Origin: Otatea glauca
Taxonomy: Eukaryota > Streptophyta > Magnoliopsida > Poales > Poaceae
Reading direction: 5' to 3'
Length of the DNA: 64,000 nt
Assembly (NCBI GenBank): GCA_036346275.1
Contig: CM070724.1
Span: 51,585,038 to 51,649,037 of the forward strand
The translations under genes were made by a program, and so were the position numbers. The notes beneath the pieces were generated by a model. It worked only from the letters and a program-made list of their open reading frames with translations. It was not told the DNA's origin and made no database searches. Positions 49,005 through 60,634 of the stretch are shown in pieces (position 1 is the first letter of the stretch; the number at the start of each line of letters is the position of its first letter).

Positions 49005-50362
49005 TGAAGGGAAACGCGGTATGCTACGCTAGCACGAAAAAGAAAAAAAAACTACCGCGCAACCAGAAAGCTACTCGCAAGAAGAGGATCATAGATAAGA
49101 TTACCACTAGACGCGCAGTTGCGGAATCCTTCGCGCGTCGATGTAGTGGTTCGTCCTCGCCGCAGTCGTTGCGTCGATGTAATGGATCGTCCTCGCCTGC
49201 CGTGGATCGCCCTCCCACGCCGCATCGCAGCAGCCACGTCCGCAGAGTCCACACGTCCGAGATGGAACGCCGCGTCGTGTGCAAGCACCTAGTCGCTCGG
49301 CGGCGGCGAGTAGGAGGCTAGGGTTTCAAGTGAATCAAACCTAAACCGTGGAAAGCACCCACTGCGCCTCCCTCCTCCCCTCCTTATATAGCCACGAGAT
49401 GAAACCTAAACCAGGGCCCACCAAAGATGCTAAGCCCACGAGGTTCATTAATTACGGATCCAATCCAAATTAATGCGTCCCACCATTAAGTGTGTGACCT
49501 GCGAGTTCACATACGTTTGGACATGGATTCGAAAACTCCTTTTCAATCCAATAGTTGGTAGCGGCTTCTTGCAAAGTATGCCAACTCCCAAACATACTTG
49601 TGATCAAATCGAGCAGAACCTATCAAAAGAACTCATGAAATAATCCCTTTGCCAAGTATATGAAGATTGATCTCAAGGCGAAGCATGTCATCCTTTGATG
49701 ATTCAATCCATCTCTCGTATCCGTGATATATTAATAAGTTGTGATTGACTCCTCAATCACGGCATGGCCATGCACTTTCTTAATCATATCACACGAGTGG
49801 CCTTGTCATATATCTCTGTTTCATTGGAGTGGCAAATTCCATCTTGATCGCTCACTTCCTCTGCACGTTTCATAGTAAACATGAAAGCTACCTTTATGAC
49901 TATCCGGTTAGGAAGTAGTGTTTGATAGCCCCAAGGAAAACTATTACACATGTAGGGAATATGACAATCTCGTGTCTAAGGATCATACATCTTCTAGGTA
50001 TGAGATACACGATGACACATAAGAATGAAACATTCTCGCAGTTGTCCCATAAGCGGGTCTATGTAACCCATGTTCTTCAACATGGTCCACAATGTAGAGA
50101 TGATATCTCCATATCCCATGATCTATGAAGCATGATCATCGATCACTACATGTCTTGATCTATTCATCGTAGTCCTATCGATGATATCCGATCGAGATAT
50201 TTATCGAATTACATCATTAAGTAAAGAGCTTCATAATCAAGTCACATACTTGTTGATCAATACAATGATATACATTCATTGGACCAATAATCATATTATT
50301 ATTCATAAACATAGTCATGTTACAATCATCTAGATGATTGCCTCAAGGGCATAACACTAACA
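49005..50362 (-). mobile_element. Solo LTR of a Copia-like retrotransposon
   Basis: On the minus strand it starts TGTTAGTGTTATGCCCTTGA and ends CGTTTCCCTTCA. The 5-bp duplication TCGAC is at 49000-49004 and 50363-50367. No internal region is present, so the element has been reduced to one LTR by recombination. A TATATAAGGAGG motif (minus, near 49385) is a likely TATA box. The start resembles LTRs of the Angela/BARE-type Copia group, but that is from memory only. Confidence 0.85.
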
Positions 50363-50734
50363 TCGACTCCCCCCGTCCGTGGCTTTTTGGCCTGCACACA
50401 GCGTGTTTTCGTATCGTCTCCGAGGTCTCCGCCTCTTCTTCTTCTTGCAGCTCCGTCGTCGTTCGACGCGTGCGCCCGCCTGCCACGGCGCCCCGGGCCC
50501 CGGCTCTCTCGCTGGACGAGTGCACGTGCTTCGCGAGGCTTCCGGCGTTCTCGCGTTGTCCGCATGTCGCCGCTGAGTTCCTATCCTCCCCTCTTCACTC
50601 GGCGTGTTTATTTTTGCTCTTTAGGGTGCTTACCTCCGCAGCAGATTTCTTCGTCTAATTATAGCTTCGTACTACTTCTTCTTCTCCTGTCCTAGTTAAT
50701 CATTTTTTCCCTAATTTTTATGGTGGATTTTCAG

Positions 50735-50897
50735 ATGTAGCCAAGATTAAGATCGGGATTAGCGGTTAATGTGCTGATTTGGTCGAGTTCTCTTGCCTAC
50801 ATGCGTCAATTTGGGGGTAGGTTTCGGGAGGATCAGAGGCTTCGTGCCCAGGGTTGCCCTCCACAGCGACGATGTCAAGCTCGTTGACATTAGGAAG
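50735..50897 (+). pseudogene. GAPDH fragment, first two exons
   Basis: 50735-50764 (ATG, then CCAAGATTAAGATCGGGATT) and 50821-50897 together give KIKIGISGFGRIRGFVPRVA and then LHSDDVKLVDIRK. They are joined across a GT-AG intron (50765-50820). This is the NAD-binding start of cytosolic glyceraldehyde-3-phosphate dehydrogenase, whose usual form has NGFGRIGR. TA inserted after the ATG makes an immediate stop, and the GRIG glycine is shifted. Catalytic exons are absent. The leader-like CT-rich sequence at 50640-50734 and the intron after 50897 look co-captured. Confidence 0.75.
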
Positions 50898-52936
50898 GTA
50901 AGTTTCTTTGCAGATGTGTTGATCTTTCCCTTTCTCTCTTTTGGTGAAGTCAGCTTTGTTAATGCACTTGTAGCTTCAGCAGCTGCAAAATCCCTACCTG
51001 TAGGGTTTTCTGAGCTAGACTATTTGGGGGTTCTGTTCTAAGTGATTTCAGCTGGTGCCCCATGCTTCAATTGGCTAGCTAAATTAATGTAGAATCTTAT
51101 ATTCCAAAAAAAGTACAGTTTCATATGCGCATATCTACGAACATTGGTGTCCTAGCGCAAAAGGTGATTTCGGCTGCTGCTCTGTGCTTAAGTCTGTCAG
51201 ATTGTGAATGCAAAGCCATACGGTATGGCTTTTGCTTAGATTTAATGGTGGTGATTAGGATTTAGTTGTTACTGAAAAGGTTAGATCTTAGTTGGTTGTT
51301 CCAGGTAGCAGTTGGTTCTATTCTTCATCCTGCCTGCTGCTTCTTTCCTTGATTGCTTGCCTAATTAATGCTTTCTCATAGAATTCTACACTTTTCTTTT
51401 AATTATTGTACTTTAGGGTGCAACCTGCCAACAGGTGTAGCTTGTGAGACCTTCCAGAACTCTGCTTATGCAGTTGTTGGTTTGTTGGGTTTTAGTTGGT
51501 CTCAATTTCTTATCGTTGCTTTCTGGTTGATTAACTGATGGTACTAATTGCATTGCATATGGCCATGCTTGGGTGATGGACAACGAAATAGGGTTAAAAG
51601 ATGTGGCTAAATAATATTGTCCTGATCTCTACTTGTGCAGTTGTTAGTTTGTTGGGTTTTAGTTGATCTCAATTTATATCGTTGCTTTTTGGTTGGTTAG
51701 CTAATGGTACTGATTATATATGAGCATGCTTGGGTGATGGACAACGGAATGGGGTTAAAAATTTGGCCAAATGATATTGTCTGTAAAATTTCAGTAGCCA
51801 AAAAAAAAGAGATAGATAGTCAAAGGTATGTCTTTTGAGAACATTTTAAGATATCTGTGTTTCCCAGTCATCACAGGCAAGCGCATGCAATGCATACGGA
51901 TTGAGCTATTCTCAAGAGATTAGCTACATTGTTATCACTGTGAATAAAATCCCTTTGGAAGAATTATCTAGAATTCCCTTTTCCATTCCTCCCTTTTCAC
52001 CGTTGGCATGTGAATAAACATCCATTGGTTTTGACAATTTCATCAACACGTACGTTTTTAAGACCTTTGTGGCAGACATATACGTGTATGTTGTATTAAA
52101 TTTATGCCAAGTCATTTAGCGTATAATTAACACAAATGCAGTGGCACGAATCTTGAATGATACAGCATTTTGTATTTAAGAAATCGAATATTCCTAATTT
52201 CCTCTATCAGATACTGATTATAGAATCAAAAAACAAATGGTACATAGAGAATTCTGGTGCTACAAGAAAGAAGCTACAATAATGACTGTCATAAGGTACA
52301 ATGATGTTTTATGTTGTTTTAACATCGTACTGGCCAATTTTTTCCCAGTCTTAGAATGAATTACATAATTGATTAACTATTATACTGTGACTGTAAAAAG
52401 GAAATCCAGGACCTCATTTGTAAACAAGTTTGTAGACCATGATGGGTGGCGATGCTATCACAAATCTGAACATAAGCCAGATGTATTTCGTATGCCAGCA
52501 CCACCTGTTGTAAGAAAAGACAAGCATTGCCAAAAAGTGTAAAATACTCTCTTTTTTTGGGTTACATTACATACATCACAATATTTGTTTACTTATATGC
52601 TTAGATATTGAATAAACTGATGACCTTTATGTGGGATATGGAATTTCAATTGGTAAAATGATTGCTAAAACTAATCATGATGTCATGTATTACCTTGATT
52701 GAAGAGTTTGATGAGATTTGTTGATGACAGACCTGACCAGTGATGACCAGAAGAAGAACGGGGAATCCAGAAAAGAAACACTTTAAAGACATAATCTACA
52801 GTTGTAGCTCTGCCATAGATTTCACCACTATCAATATTTCTGGCATTCCCCTTGTTTTCTAACATAGATTTGATTTGCTATCTTCAATTCATAAATCTTC
52901 TCTGCTAATTTGAAATTCTCTTGGTCATCTATGCAG

Positions 52937-53345
52937 ATAGCTCTATTTTATGCTCTTGCCTTAGAGGAACAAATTTCCGTGTTTTACGGGTTCAATTAGG
53001 AGGCAAGGAAGGGCGAGTTCTCAAGCAAGAATATGATGAGATTTCAATTCCGACATATTTAATGACGGGGAGTTCACATGTAAAAAATTGTTTCCATTTG
53101 TCTGTTTTGCATTCGTTCCATTGAAATGATAAGTATGTCACATCTCATGTAATTTTGTTTAAGAAACTACTTGATTTTATTGCTTCTGCTTTCGAAAAAT
53201 TTGTTGCCTCGGAGGGTGTAAACTTTTATCTTCCTGAGGAGAGGAAGAGAGAGCTCGGTTTTACATTCTCTTTCCCATTAAAGCAATCTTCAATTGCATC
53301 TGGCACTCTTATCAAGTGGACAAAGCGTATTGCAATTGGTGAAAT
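52937..53345 (+). pseudogene. Hexokinase fragment, two exons
   Basis: Exon 52937-53079 encodes, after one lost base near 52960, GGTNFRVLRVQLGGKEGRVL and KQEYDEISIPTYLMTGSSH. This is the phosphate-binding loop region (normally LDLGGTNFR). A GT-AG intron follows. Exon 53161-53345 reads DFIASAFEKFVASEGVNFYL and then GFTFSFPLKQSSIASGTLIK before WTK, the hexokinase signature. It stops at a GTTAG donor. The remaining two thirds of the enzyme is absent. Hexokinase phosphorylates glucose in glycolysis; this piece cannot. Confidence 0.85.
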
Positions 53346-53671
53346 GGTTAGATGTTAGCCACTGTACTATGTTATTAACAAGTATCCATTACACACAAGA
53401 ACATACTCTTACAATGGTAGACAAGACTTGCCATTTTCTATTGGAAAATCTAAGTTCTTTAACCTCTTGTATTTTTCTTACGGTTCTTTTCTTTGATCCT
53501 AAAATCACGTGAAATACTTTGGAAATTACATCTGACCAAATTTTTTTTACAAAATTGCCCTCCAAAAAAAATTAAATTCTTACTGCTATTATTTTCTTCG
53601 ACTAAAAAACCATCTATGCACATCGCTGCCCGCCTACGCGGCGCGGCGTGCCGCCGCGCAAACGTGCCTAG

Positions 53672-54013
53672 TGTTGTTTATCTGCATAATCATCGATCAT
53701 GCATACGATACAATACCACCATACGAATTGAATGCCCAGCCCTACCATACATATATAAATAATACCATGGGGCCGGCCCAGCCCGTAAACTAAACTTACC
53801 AGGCCAGGCCGGGCCGGCTACTAAAAAAAAAGCTAAAGAAAGAAAAGAGAAGCTAGGAGGATCGATTGGATGCTGCGTTGGGCCCCAACCCAAACGCAAA
53901 ACCCAAGCAAGGCTGCCAATCGAAGGATAACATCTCGACAGATGATAATAGATGGGGATGGGAAAAAGGAAGACTAGTTAGTAGTACTCGATCACAATCG
54001 AAGCTGAAAAGGG
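53672..54013. other. Intergenic, GGCC-rich words
   Basis: Contains GGGCCGGCCCAGCCCG-type motifs reminiscent of hAT termini (53770-53820) but no clear end. No gene seen. Confidence 0.35.
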
Positions 54014-54018
54014 TTAAT

Positions 54019-54713
54019 TGTTGAAGTATAAGTAAATTGCTCACCTTTCTTCATTAGCTTAAGCTTTTGGGTGAACTGGCTAGTGCATGCAACTCAATAT
54101 GATATCAGAGCCAAGAGGTCTCGAGTTCAAGACCCGGTTGATGCAATTAAAAAAAATTGCAATCCACTTCTATTCCACGTCGTAGGCCTGAAGGAGCCTA
54201 CACGTGAGGGGGAGTGTTGAAGTATAAGTGAATTGCCCACCTTTCCTCATCAGCTTAAGCTTTTGGGTGAACTGGCTGGTGCATTCAACTTAATATGGTA
54301 TCAGAGCCAAGAGGTCTCGAGTTCAAGACCCGGTTAGCGCAATTAAAAAAAAATAATTGCAGCCCACTTCTATTCCACGTTCTAGGCCTGAGGAGGAGTG
54401 TTGAAGTATAAGTGAATTGCCCATCTTTCCTCATCAGCTTAAGTTTTTGGGTGAACTGGTTGGTGTATGCAACTCAATATGGTATCAGAGTCAAGAGGTC
54501 TCGAGTTCAAGACCTGGTTGGCGCAATTAAAAAAATTCGAGTTCAAGACCCGATTGACGCAATTAAAAAAATAATTACAGTCCACTTCTATTCCACGTCC
54601 TAGGCCTGAGGGAGCCTACACGTGAGAGGGAGTGTTGAAGTATAAGTGAATTGTTCACCTTTCCTCATCAGCTTAAGCTTTTGGGTGAATTGGCTGGTGC
54701 GTGCAACTCAATA
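54019..54713 (+). mobile_element. TRIM retrotransposon in tandem (four LTRs)
   Basis: Four LTRs of about 81 bp start TGTTGAAGTATAAGT at 54019, 54215, 54399 and 54633. The first three are followed by a TGGTATCAGAGCC primer-binding site (complementary to initiator tRNA-Met) and a short internal region. That region starts with AAGAGGTCTCGAGTTCAAGA and has a purine-rich end (GAGGGGGAG) before the next LTR. The whole array is flanked by TTAAT (54014-54018 and 54714-54718). No protein is encoded. The size is close to small grass TRIM elements (FRetro129/SMART type) as I recall them. Confidence 0.9.
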
Positions 54714-54718
54714 TTAAT

Positions 54719-56063
54719 GACTCCACCACCATCAGTCCTGACTGAAGTGACGGCTAGGATTGCTCCTTCCTACATGAGCGAAACCTTTTACAATTTATTT
54801 AGTGTTGACGTTTACGTGAAGAGAGAATTAAAGAAGAGGGAGAGGGAAGCAATTTCTTACCTGACAGTGACACAAAGTTCAGGCACAAAAACCGATCATC
54901 CAGGTGAAGAAAAAAACTTGCATCGGAGGAGCCGTTGTTTTCTAAGCGATGTAAAGGAAAGGATACTTAGATGGAGTTACGGGTACAGAGTGCGTGGAGA
55001 AATTTGCCATGATTAAGACACAGATACTACACACAAGAGCTATGTACATATCATGGTTTGGCCTAGTTGACAGTCATATAACCAAAAAAAAAGGCCAGCA
55101 CCACTTAAGCATACCTCGCGTATATACTACAAAAATTTGCAGGTTCATCCATTGACTCTACAAAATTAGCTGTGAAGAGCATACACTTAGCAGAAGTAAT
55201 GCTGATCATCATTGCAAATAAAAAACAATTAGTTTCCGGTTCACGAATGGAACAGAAATACAATCAAGCACTGGCTAATTTCCTATGATGAAACAACAGT
55301 TGCCTTTCCATATTAAGCTACACCAAGTGACATCGAGGGCGGGGGGTGAGAAACCTTGCTTTCTTTTAAAGCCCAAAACAACATCAAATAAACCGAATCC
55401 ACAATAAACTAACTTCTATAACAAATCAATGAGCGAAACAAAGACTAAAGACGACACCATAATAAGCATCTGGCTTGTTGCCATGCTCCATTGCTTTGAT
55501 CTCTATCAGATATTCTCTTTGTATTTATTGGTTGCGAGCTCGTTTAAGCGATGATACAACAAGGAACACATCACCTTCTTATAGATTTTCCAAAATGATT
55601 CGATGCGCTACTTGTTATGCATACAACAAGGGAAGGAAGGAAGAATGAAAAGAAAAAGAAACAAAAAAACTGAAACAACAAGAGCACAAGAATACAGATA
55701 TGTGAGCGGGTTTGTATCTTCAAGTAACCTGAAGAAACCCAACCTAGTTGACCTTGGCGCTGAGCCTCTGATTTTGAGATATATTGTTACTTCCAACAGG
55801 AAGAAGCACAAATAGTAGGTAATATGAAATTTAGAAGTCTGAAGCACATTAACGTTTAAGAAAAGATGTTTGTTTATAGCCCATCAAAAGCATATATAGT
55901 GCTTTTTTGTTGAATACTCAAATGAAACTGAAATTTCTAACTACTAAAATAAAACATAGAACGATTCTGAACCCAATTCTTCTATAGAATACACAAGAGC
56001 AGATGCAATCTAATCCAGGAAAAAATAAAGAGAGGCATCAACCAAATGTAGTGAGAGAATCAC
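54719..56063. other. No recognised gene
   Basis: Short open stretches at 54651-55016 and 55603-55815 on the plus strand show no known motif and lack good splice or start context. It may be intron or 3' DNA of the gene represented by the exons at 56064-56627. Confidence 0.35.
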
Positions 56064-56627
56064 CTTAAAACGTTTCAGCCATGGCTTCATGTTCTTCATG
56101 CCCATTGGCCAAGAACAATATTTGAGTTGGCTTGTCCAGCCAGCAAACCACCTGTAGTTGCAAGATTTGCTTTTGGTTCTTCATAGCAGATGTAGAAAAC
56201 AAAGAATAATCACAAGCAAAAGATGATGCATCAAAGGAAGAGAACGTTCAACCACAAGCTGAAGTAGTTGTGTAATGAACTTAACCGTTGTGACAAAGAA
56301 TCCATAACTTTTGCTCAGGTCTATTCAGGTGTTCGTTCCCAAAGATAAGCCTCTTAGCTTCTCTACTGTCAAAAATGTTATGCACAAAATCACAATTACA
56401 GTGCAGCCACATTTCCAGTGTGGCAGTCAAACATGCACAATGAAACAATAATAGTTAGAAGCTTTGAACTTATTTGCATCACCAATCCAAACATAGGAGA
56501 AACAAATGCATCTTTTCCTTGAAGAGGAAATCCGAACAATTACCTGGGCAATAGCATTTGAAGGTGTCATATCTCCATGGTTCCGAGCTTCATGCTTTTT
56601 AAACTGTACCAAAGCTCTAGCCACCAC
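56064..56627 (-). pseudogene. Two exons of an unidentified gene
   Basis: Minus strand. 56627-56544 encodes VARALVQFKKHEARNHGDM and then TPSNAIAQ before a GTAATTG donor. 56151-56064 begins after a CTACAG acceptor and ends at a GTGATTC donor. Its frames include GGLLAGQANSNIVLGQWA and WFAGWTSQLKYC, and I cannot tell which is used. Intron-like AT-rich DNA lies between and around. I do not recognise the protein. Either a host gene piece or a fragment captured by the Helitron whose 5' end is at 58808. Confidence 0.35.
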
Positions 56628-57359
56628 ACTTTACATAGCATCTATCCTGAATCCTATAAAAAAAATGTTGCAGATATAAGGTGCACTACAAGAGAAATGT
56701 GAGCACTTACATACAGAGAAGTTTCCCAAGTCTCTTAATAAATAAAGTTAAATTCTAAATAGAATGATGCTCTGATCTACATCGTCAGGTATCAAGAACT
56801 AAATAAAACAGAAATTTGAAATATATTTCAGCAGAGACTATTTGCTTTGCAACAAAAAGTATGCAGCTAACATGTACAATTACCATAACCTAAAATACAT
56901 GGATGGTTTTGTTTTCCATTTGTCAAGGTACTCAACATCCAATATAATAGTAAACAAAGCAGTCTTAGTAACACATGTAACTGGGCAGAATTCCAGGTAA
57001 TTTCTAAAGGTAAAACAAAGACCAAGCAATTACAAAACTGCTCTCAGAGACAGTAAACACTTCCAAACCTACTGCCCAATGTATCCTAATCTAGCAGTGG
57101 CAAGCCTACACACATCTGAACATAGAAATCATCCGATGTGCCTTCTGTACTTACATTGTTTGACTAAATTAGAAACCTATCAAATCATCTGATAAGTGAC
57201 AAACCTGTGATTTAGACTGAATATCTAGAAAAGCATTTTAGTGTTACGAATAGGAAGATCAGCAACATTAAGAAATAAGCAAGAAGCAGTTACCAGCAAA
57301 AGGCAATTGCCTTACTATGCCATCCTCAAGTGGCCAAATACAAAGTACAGTATTGACAT

Positions 57360-57930
57360 GCGAGCATAGATGGTTACCATGGGCTGTCCCTGCTTCCGCG
57401 CGCCGACCGCCGCGTGCTTGCTCCGGTCACCTCGGCGCCCCGCACCGCCGTCTCTTCGGCTTCCGACGCTTCCGGGCGCCACCGACCGAGCCGTCCGCCC
57501 GGCGCTCTGTTGCTCCTCCTGGCAGCGACGACGTGAAGAGCTGCAGCCGCTGGTCGTCAAACATGCAGTTCTGAAGGTTTTGCTCTTCGTTTACGCAAGC
57601 GATCCAAGCGAGGATTCATCACGCCGCTGCACGTCACCTGCACGGCATCCAAGTTCAATTGGTAGATTGATTTTGCATGCAGTAGATCGATTCAATCTAC
57701 CTTCGAGCTTCGCCTTAGCGTTGCCCCTCAATGATCGCCTCCGAGTCCGTGTTAGGCACCACGCCCGGCTTGCGACTCCGGCCGACCGCCCGTGCCTGCC
57801 TGCTAATCAACCAAAGAGGCCCGTGATCGATAGCAACACCCGAAAGCCATTAAAGAGCTCCTGGACTCGAAACAAAGAGGAGCGTCACCTGTTGAAGCTT
57901 TTGATCTGTGCTTGGACTTGAATCGCATCT
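57360..57930. other. GC-rich segment with plus-strand open frame
   Basis: GC-rich at 57390-57560, open on the plus strand to 57921 (183 codons from 57370). The peptide is P/R/A-rich with no motif. It could be the first exon or leader of the gene fragment at 56064-56627 on the minus strand. I do not claim a protein. Confidence 0.3.
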
Positions 57931-58194
57931 CAATACCGGATTGAATTTTTCTTTTGAGTCACGATTGATTTCGGCTCCAGATCATCGGTTTTTTCCTCCG
58001 GCTCTCAGTTCATTATTTCAGCTTCAGTCACAGTGGCTTCTCAGTTTCAATGCAGCTTAGTCCAGCTTCTCATTAGCAATTTGCTACGTACACCCGAAAG
58101 TATATTAGTGGGCATGAAAAAGAATTGTTTTCCGTTTTTCACCCCCGGACTGTTCCAGTGCCAACGGAAGTTAGATTTTATTGCAATTCTGATT

Positions 58195-58490
58195 ATTTGA
58201 CTGTATTCATTCACAATTTAGAGCATTATACCTATTATTTTATACTCATTATTAGCGGGATATCATGCGCATATTTCAGGCTTTTATGCTTATTATTGGC
58301 GGTATTCCATACATAATTTTATGCTTATTATTTTGTGCACGTATTATTGGCGGATTCTCATCGCAAATTCAGGCTGTCATACATATTATTGACGTCATTC
58401 ATGCACAGTTCAGGCCATTATGCATATTCTTGGTGGATTTATTTTGCAATTTAGACCGTTGTGCTTATTATTAACAGTATTCATGTGAGA
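58195..58490. repeat. Degenerate tandem repeat of about 40 bp
   Basis: About seven units with the pattern (C/A)TTATTATTGGCGG, TATTC(C)ATGCACA, (A)TTCAGGC..TTATG. Located shortly inside the Helitron 5' end at 58808. Confidence 0.6.
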
Positions 58491-58579
58491 TTTATTATTG
58501 ATAGTTTATTGAGCAATTTTCTTTGATGTTTCACCGAAAGAGGGTCACAACTTAATTTTGTTTTCTTGGGAGTTTTTTA

Positions 58580-58806
58580 AAAATGTGTTGGGTATAAACT
58601 GTCGACAAATTTGCGTAATTACAGAGTCTTTTTTGCAAAATAAATTGGTAAAGGACCCATTCGCAAATCTACAGAATTACGAGGTCTTTTTGCAAAATAA
58701 TTGATGAAAGGATCTAGATATAATTTTGAATTTTTTAAAAGGCCTTCTCATAAAGCCGATGATGTGGCGCGACTGAGAGGGCTTGAATTCATTCAGCTTT
58801 AAAGTG

Positions 58807-58808
<2 letters not shown>
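58580..58808 (-). mobile_element. Helitron 5' end
   Basis: Read leftwards from 58808: ACCCACTTTAAAGCTGAATG, then CGCGCCACATCATCGG, then repeated GACCTCGTAATTCTG and TTTGCAAAAAGAC words. The plan equals that of 1436-1806. The 3' end must lie to the left but I could not find its hairpin, so the extent of captured DNA is unknown. Confidence 0.5.

Positions 58809-58862
<54 letters not shown>
58809..58862. repeat. (TA)n microsatellite
   Basis: 27 uninterrupted TA units directly outside the Helitron 5' end. Confidence 0.95.
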
Positions 58863-58866
<4 letters not shown>

Positions 58867-59071
58867 AGTTATTATTATTAATTAATATAAACATATCAAG
58901 AATGTCCCTTGCACAAAGAATATCTTTAGTTGTGCTTGCCACCGACTGAGTACTCTTCACTCTGACAAATTCCAGTGCTCCTCTGCTTTTCTTTCTTTTC
59001 GCTGTACGTGTCGACTTGGAATGGATCCATCCATCCTGAGAGATGAAAGATGCGTGCATTTCTAGTTGTAG

Positions 59072-60566
59072 AAAAGGATTTAAATTTCGTTTTCGATAAA
59101 ATATCACCTCGGACCGAAATCTGAAATTTCGTCGAAATTCGGATATTTCGAACAAATCTCGTTCGAAATTCAAAAACAAAAATTCAAAGCCGGTTTGTTT
59201 TCTACCCAGAAAAACGAAATTTCGCCGAAAAATCCTGAAATTTCGGGAGAAATACCCGAAATTTTGGCGTTTTTGCAACGGTCGAAAAGTGGGTCAAACG
59301 ATGTCGAACAAATTTGAATTTTTTTGGAGAGTCCTGACACAGCTGATATTTCCATAAAAATTTTCGATAATTCTGAAGTATATGGAATTTTTAAAAATTA
59401 AAACATTACTACTAACGTGATAAAACGTTGACCGGCAATTTTGAACCGAATGCAAAATAGTTCAAACCACGTTATAAACATTTGAACTTTTTTTTGAATG
59501 GTTATGATTTATCTCTAATGCTCTCATAAAATTTTCAGATGATGATCAAACATCATGAATTTTTAAAAATTCGAACAGTACTAATGCCCTGTTAAAAGGC
59601 TTACCGGAAAACTTGAACAAAATAAAAAATTATCTAAACCACGTTAAAAACTTTTGAAAATTTTTGTGGATGGTCCTGATGTAACATTAATGTGTTTTTA
59701 AAATTTTAGATGATGATAATTTTTAAATAATGTTTAAAAATTCAGACAGTGCTACGTCCTGATAAAAGTGTGATGATCAATACATAGATTTGCTTTAGCA
59801 ATGAAAAAAGTTTAAAATTTTTGAAATATTTTACAGAAGGGTGATAAGGAAGTTCTTAATATCTCATAAAAATTTTGAATCATGATAACACTCCAGTGAA
59901 TTTATAAAATTCTTACAAGGCTCGTACCATTTATGTTTTTTTCTTTTTTATTTTTGAAATATAATATAACAAACGAAGTTCAATGCTTACATAGATTTGA
60001 TTAACCAAACAAACAAAGTTGAATTTTTTTTAATTTATATAATGGTACTGAGTAAATTATTAATCTCTCAAAAAAAATTTAGATCATAATCACACTCAAG
60101 AAAATTTAGAAAATTCTGACAATGTAACTGTCCCAATTATATTCATTTTATTTTTGATTTTTTAAGGATAACAAATTAAGTTAAATTATTTTGAAATTTT
60201 TTATGTATGATCCTAAGATAATAAATATAGTACCATAAAATTTTTAGCTCATTATCAAACATGTACAATTTTATAAAAATCTAATAGTGTTTCTACCAAA
60301 ATTTTAAAATGTCTCAAAAATTCGGTTTTTCAACAAATTTTCATAGGAGATGACTTTATTAAGGGTTATTGGACCAAATCCGGTCAAATCCGGCCTTAAA
60401 AGTTTTAAAACCGGCAAAAAAACATGAAATTTCGGCGAAATTTCGTCGAGAAAAAAACAAAATTTTGGGTTAATGTAGCAATTTCAAAAAAAATTAAATT
60501 TTTTATCTGGCCGGTAGTTTAGATTTCGGGGTGATCCGAAATCCGAAATTCGTCGAGATTTGGAAC
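59072..60566. mobile_element. 1.5-kb element with 11-bp flanking repeat
   Basis: TCTAGTTGTAG occurs at 59061-59071 and 60567-60577. Just inside are degenerate inverted ends: TCACCTCGGACCGAAATCTG on the left and TCACCCCGAAATCTAAACT read inwards on the right. Both lie among GAAATTTCG words. The middle (59340-60330) is a tandem repeat of about 150-170 bp with AAATTTTTATGAGA and GATGATGAT words. No gene. Duplication length fits a Mutator-like element. Confidence 0.65.
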
Positions 60567-60634
60567 TCTAGTTGTAGCTGCAGCCTACAGGGCTGGGCCT
60601 GGTAGTAGCCTACTAGGGGAGGGGAACAAATGTG

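Larger units (their letters stand above)
50735..53671 (+). mobile_element. Helitron 3' portion with captured gene fragments
   Basis: The right end has a hairpin with stem GCGCGGCG/CGCCGCGC (53641-53659), eight bases, then CTAG (53668-53671) followed by T. The stem is identical to that of the Helitron at 47779. Within it lie exon pieces of GAPDH and hexokinase on the same strand. The left end was not located; 50735 is only the first recognised captured exon. The sequence between the pieces (50900-52930) looks like intron DNA. Confidence 0.65.

Noticed and set aside
58809..58862. TA run as a replication origin or matrix element
   Set aside because: A plain microsatellite explains it; nothing else supports a function.
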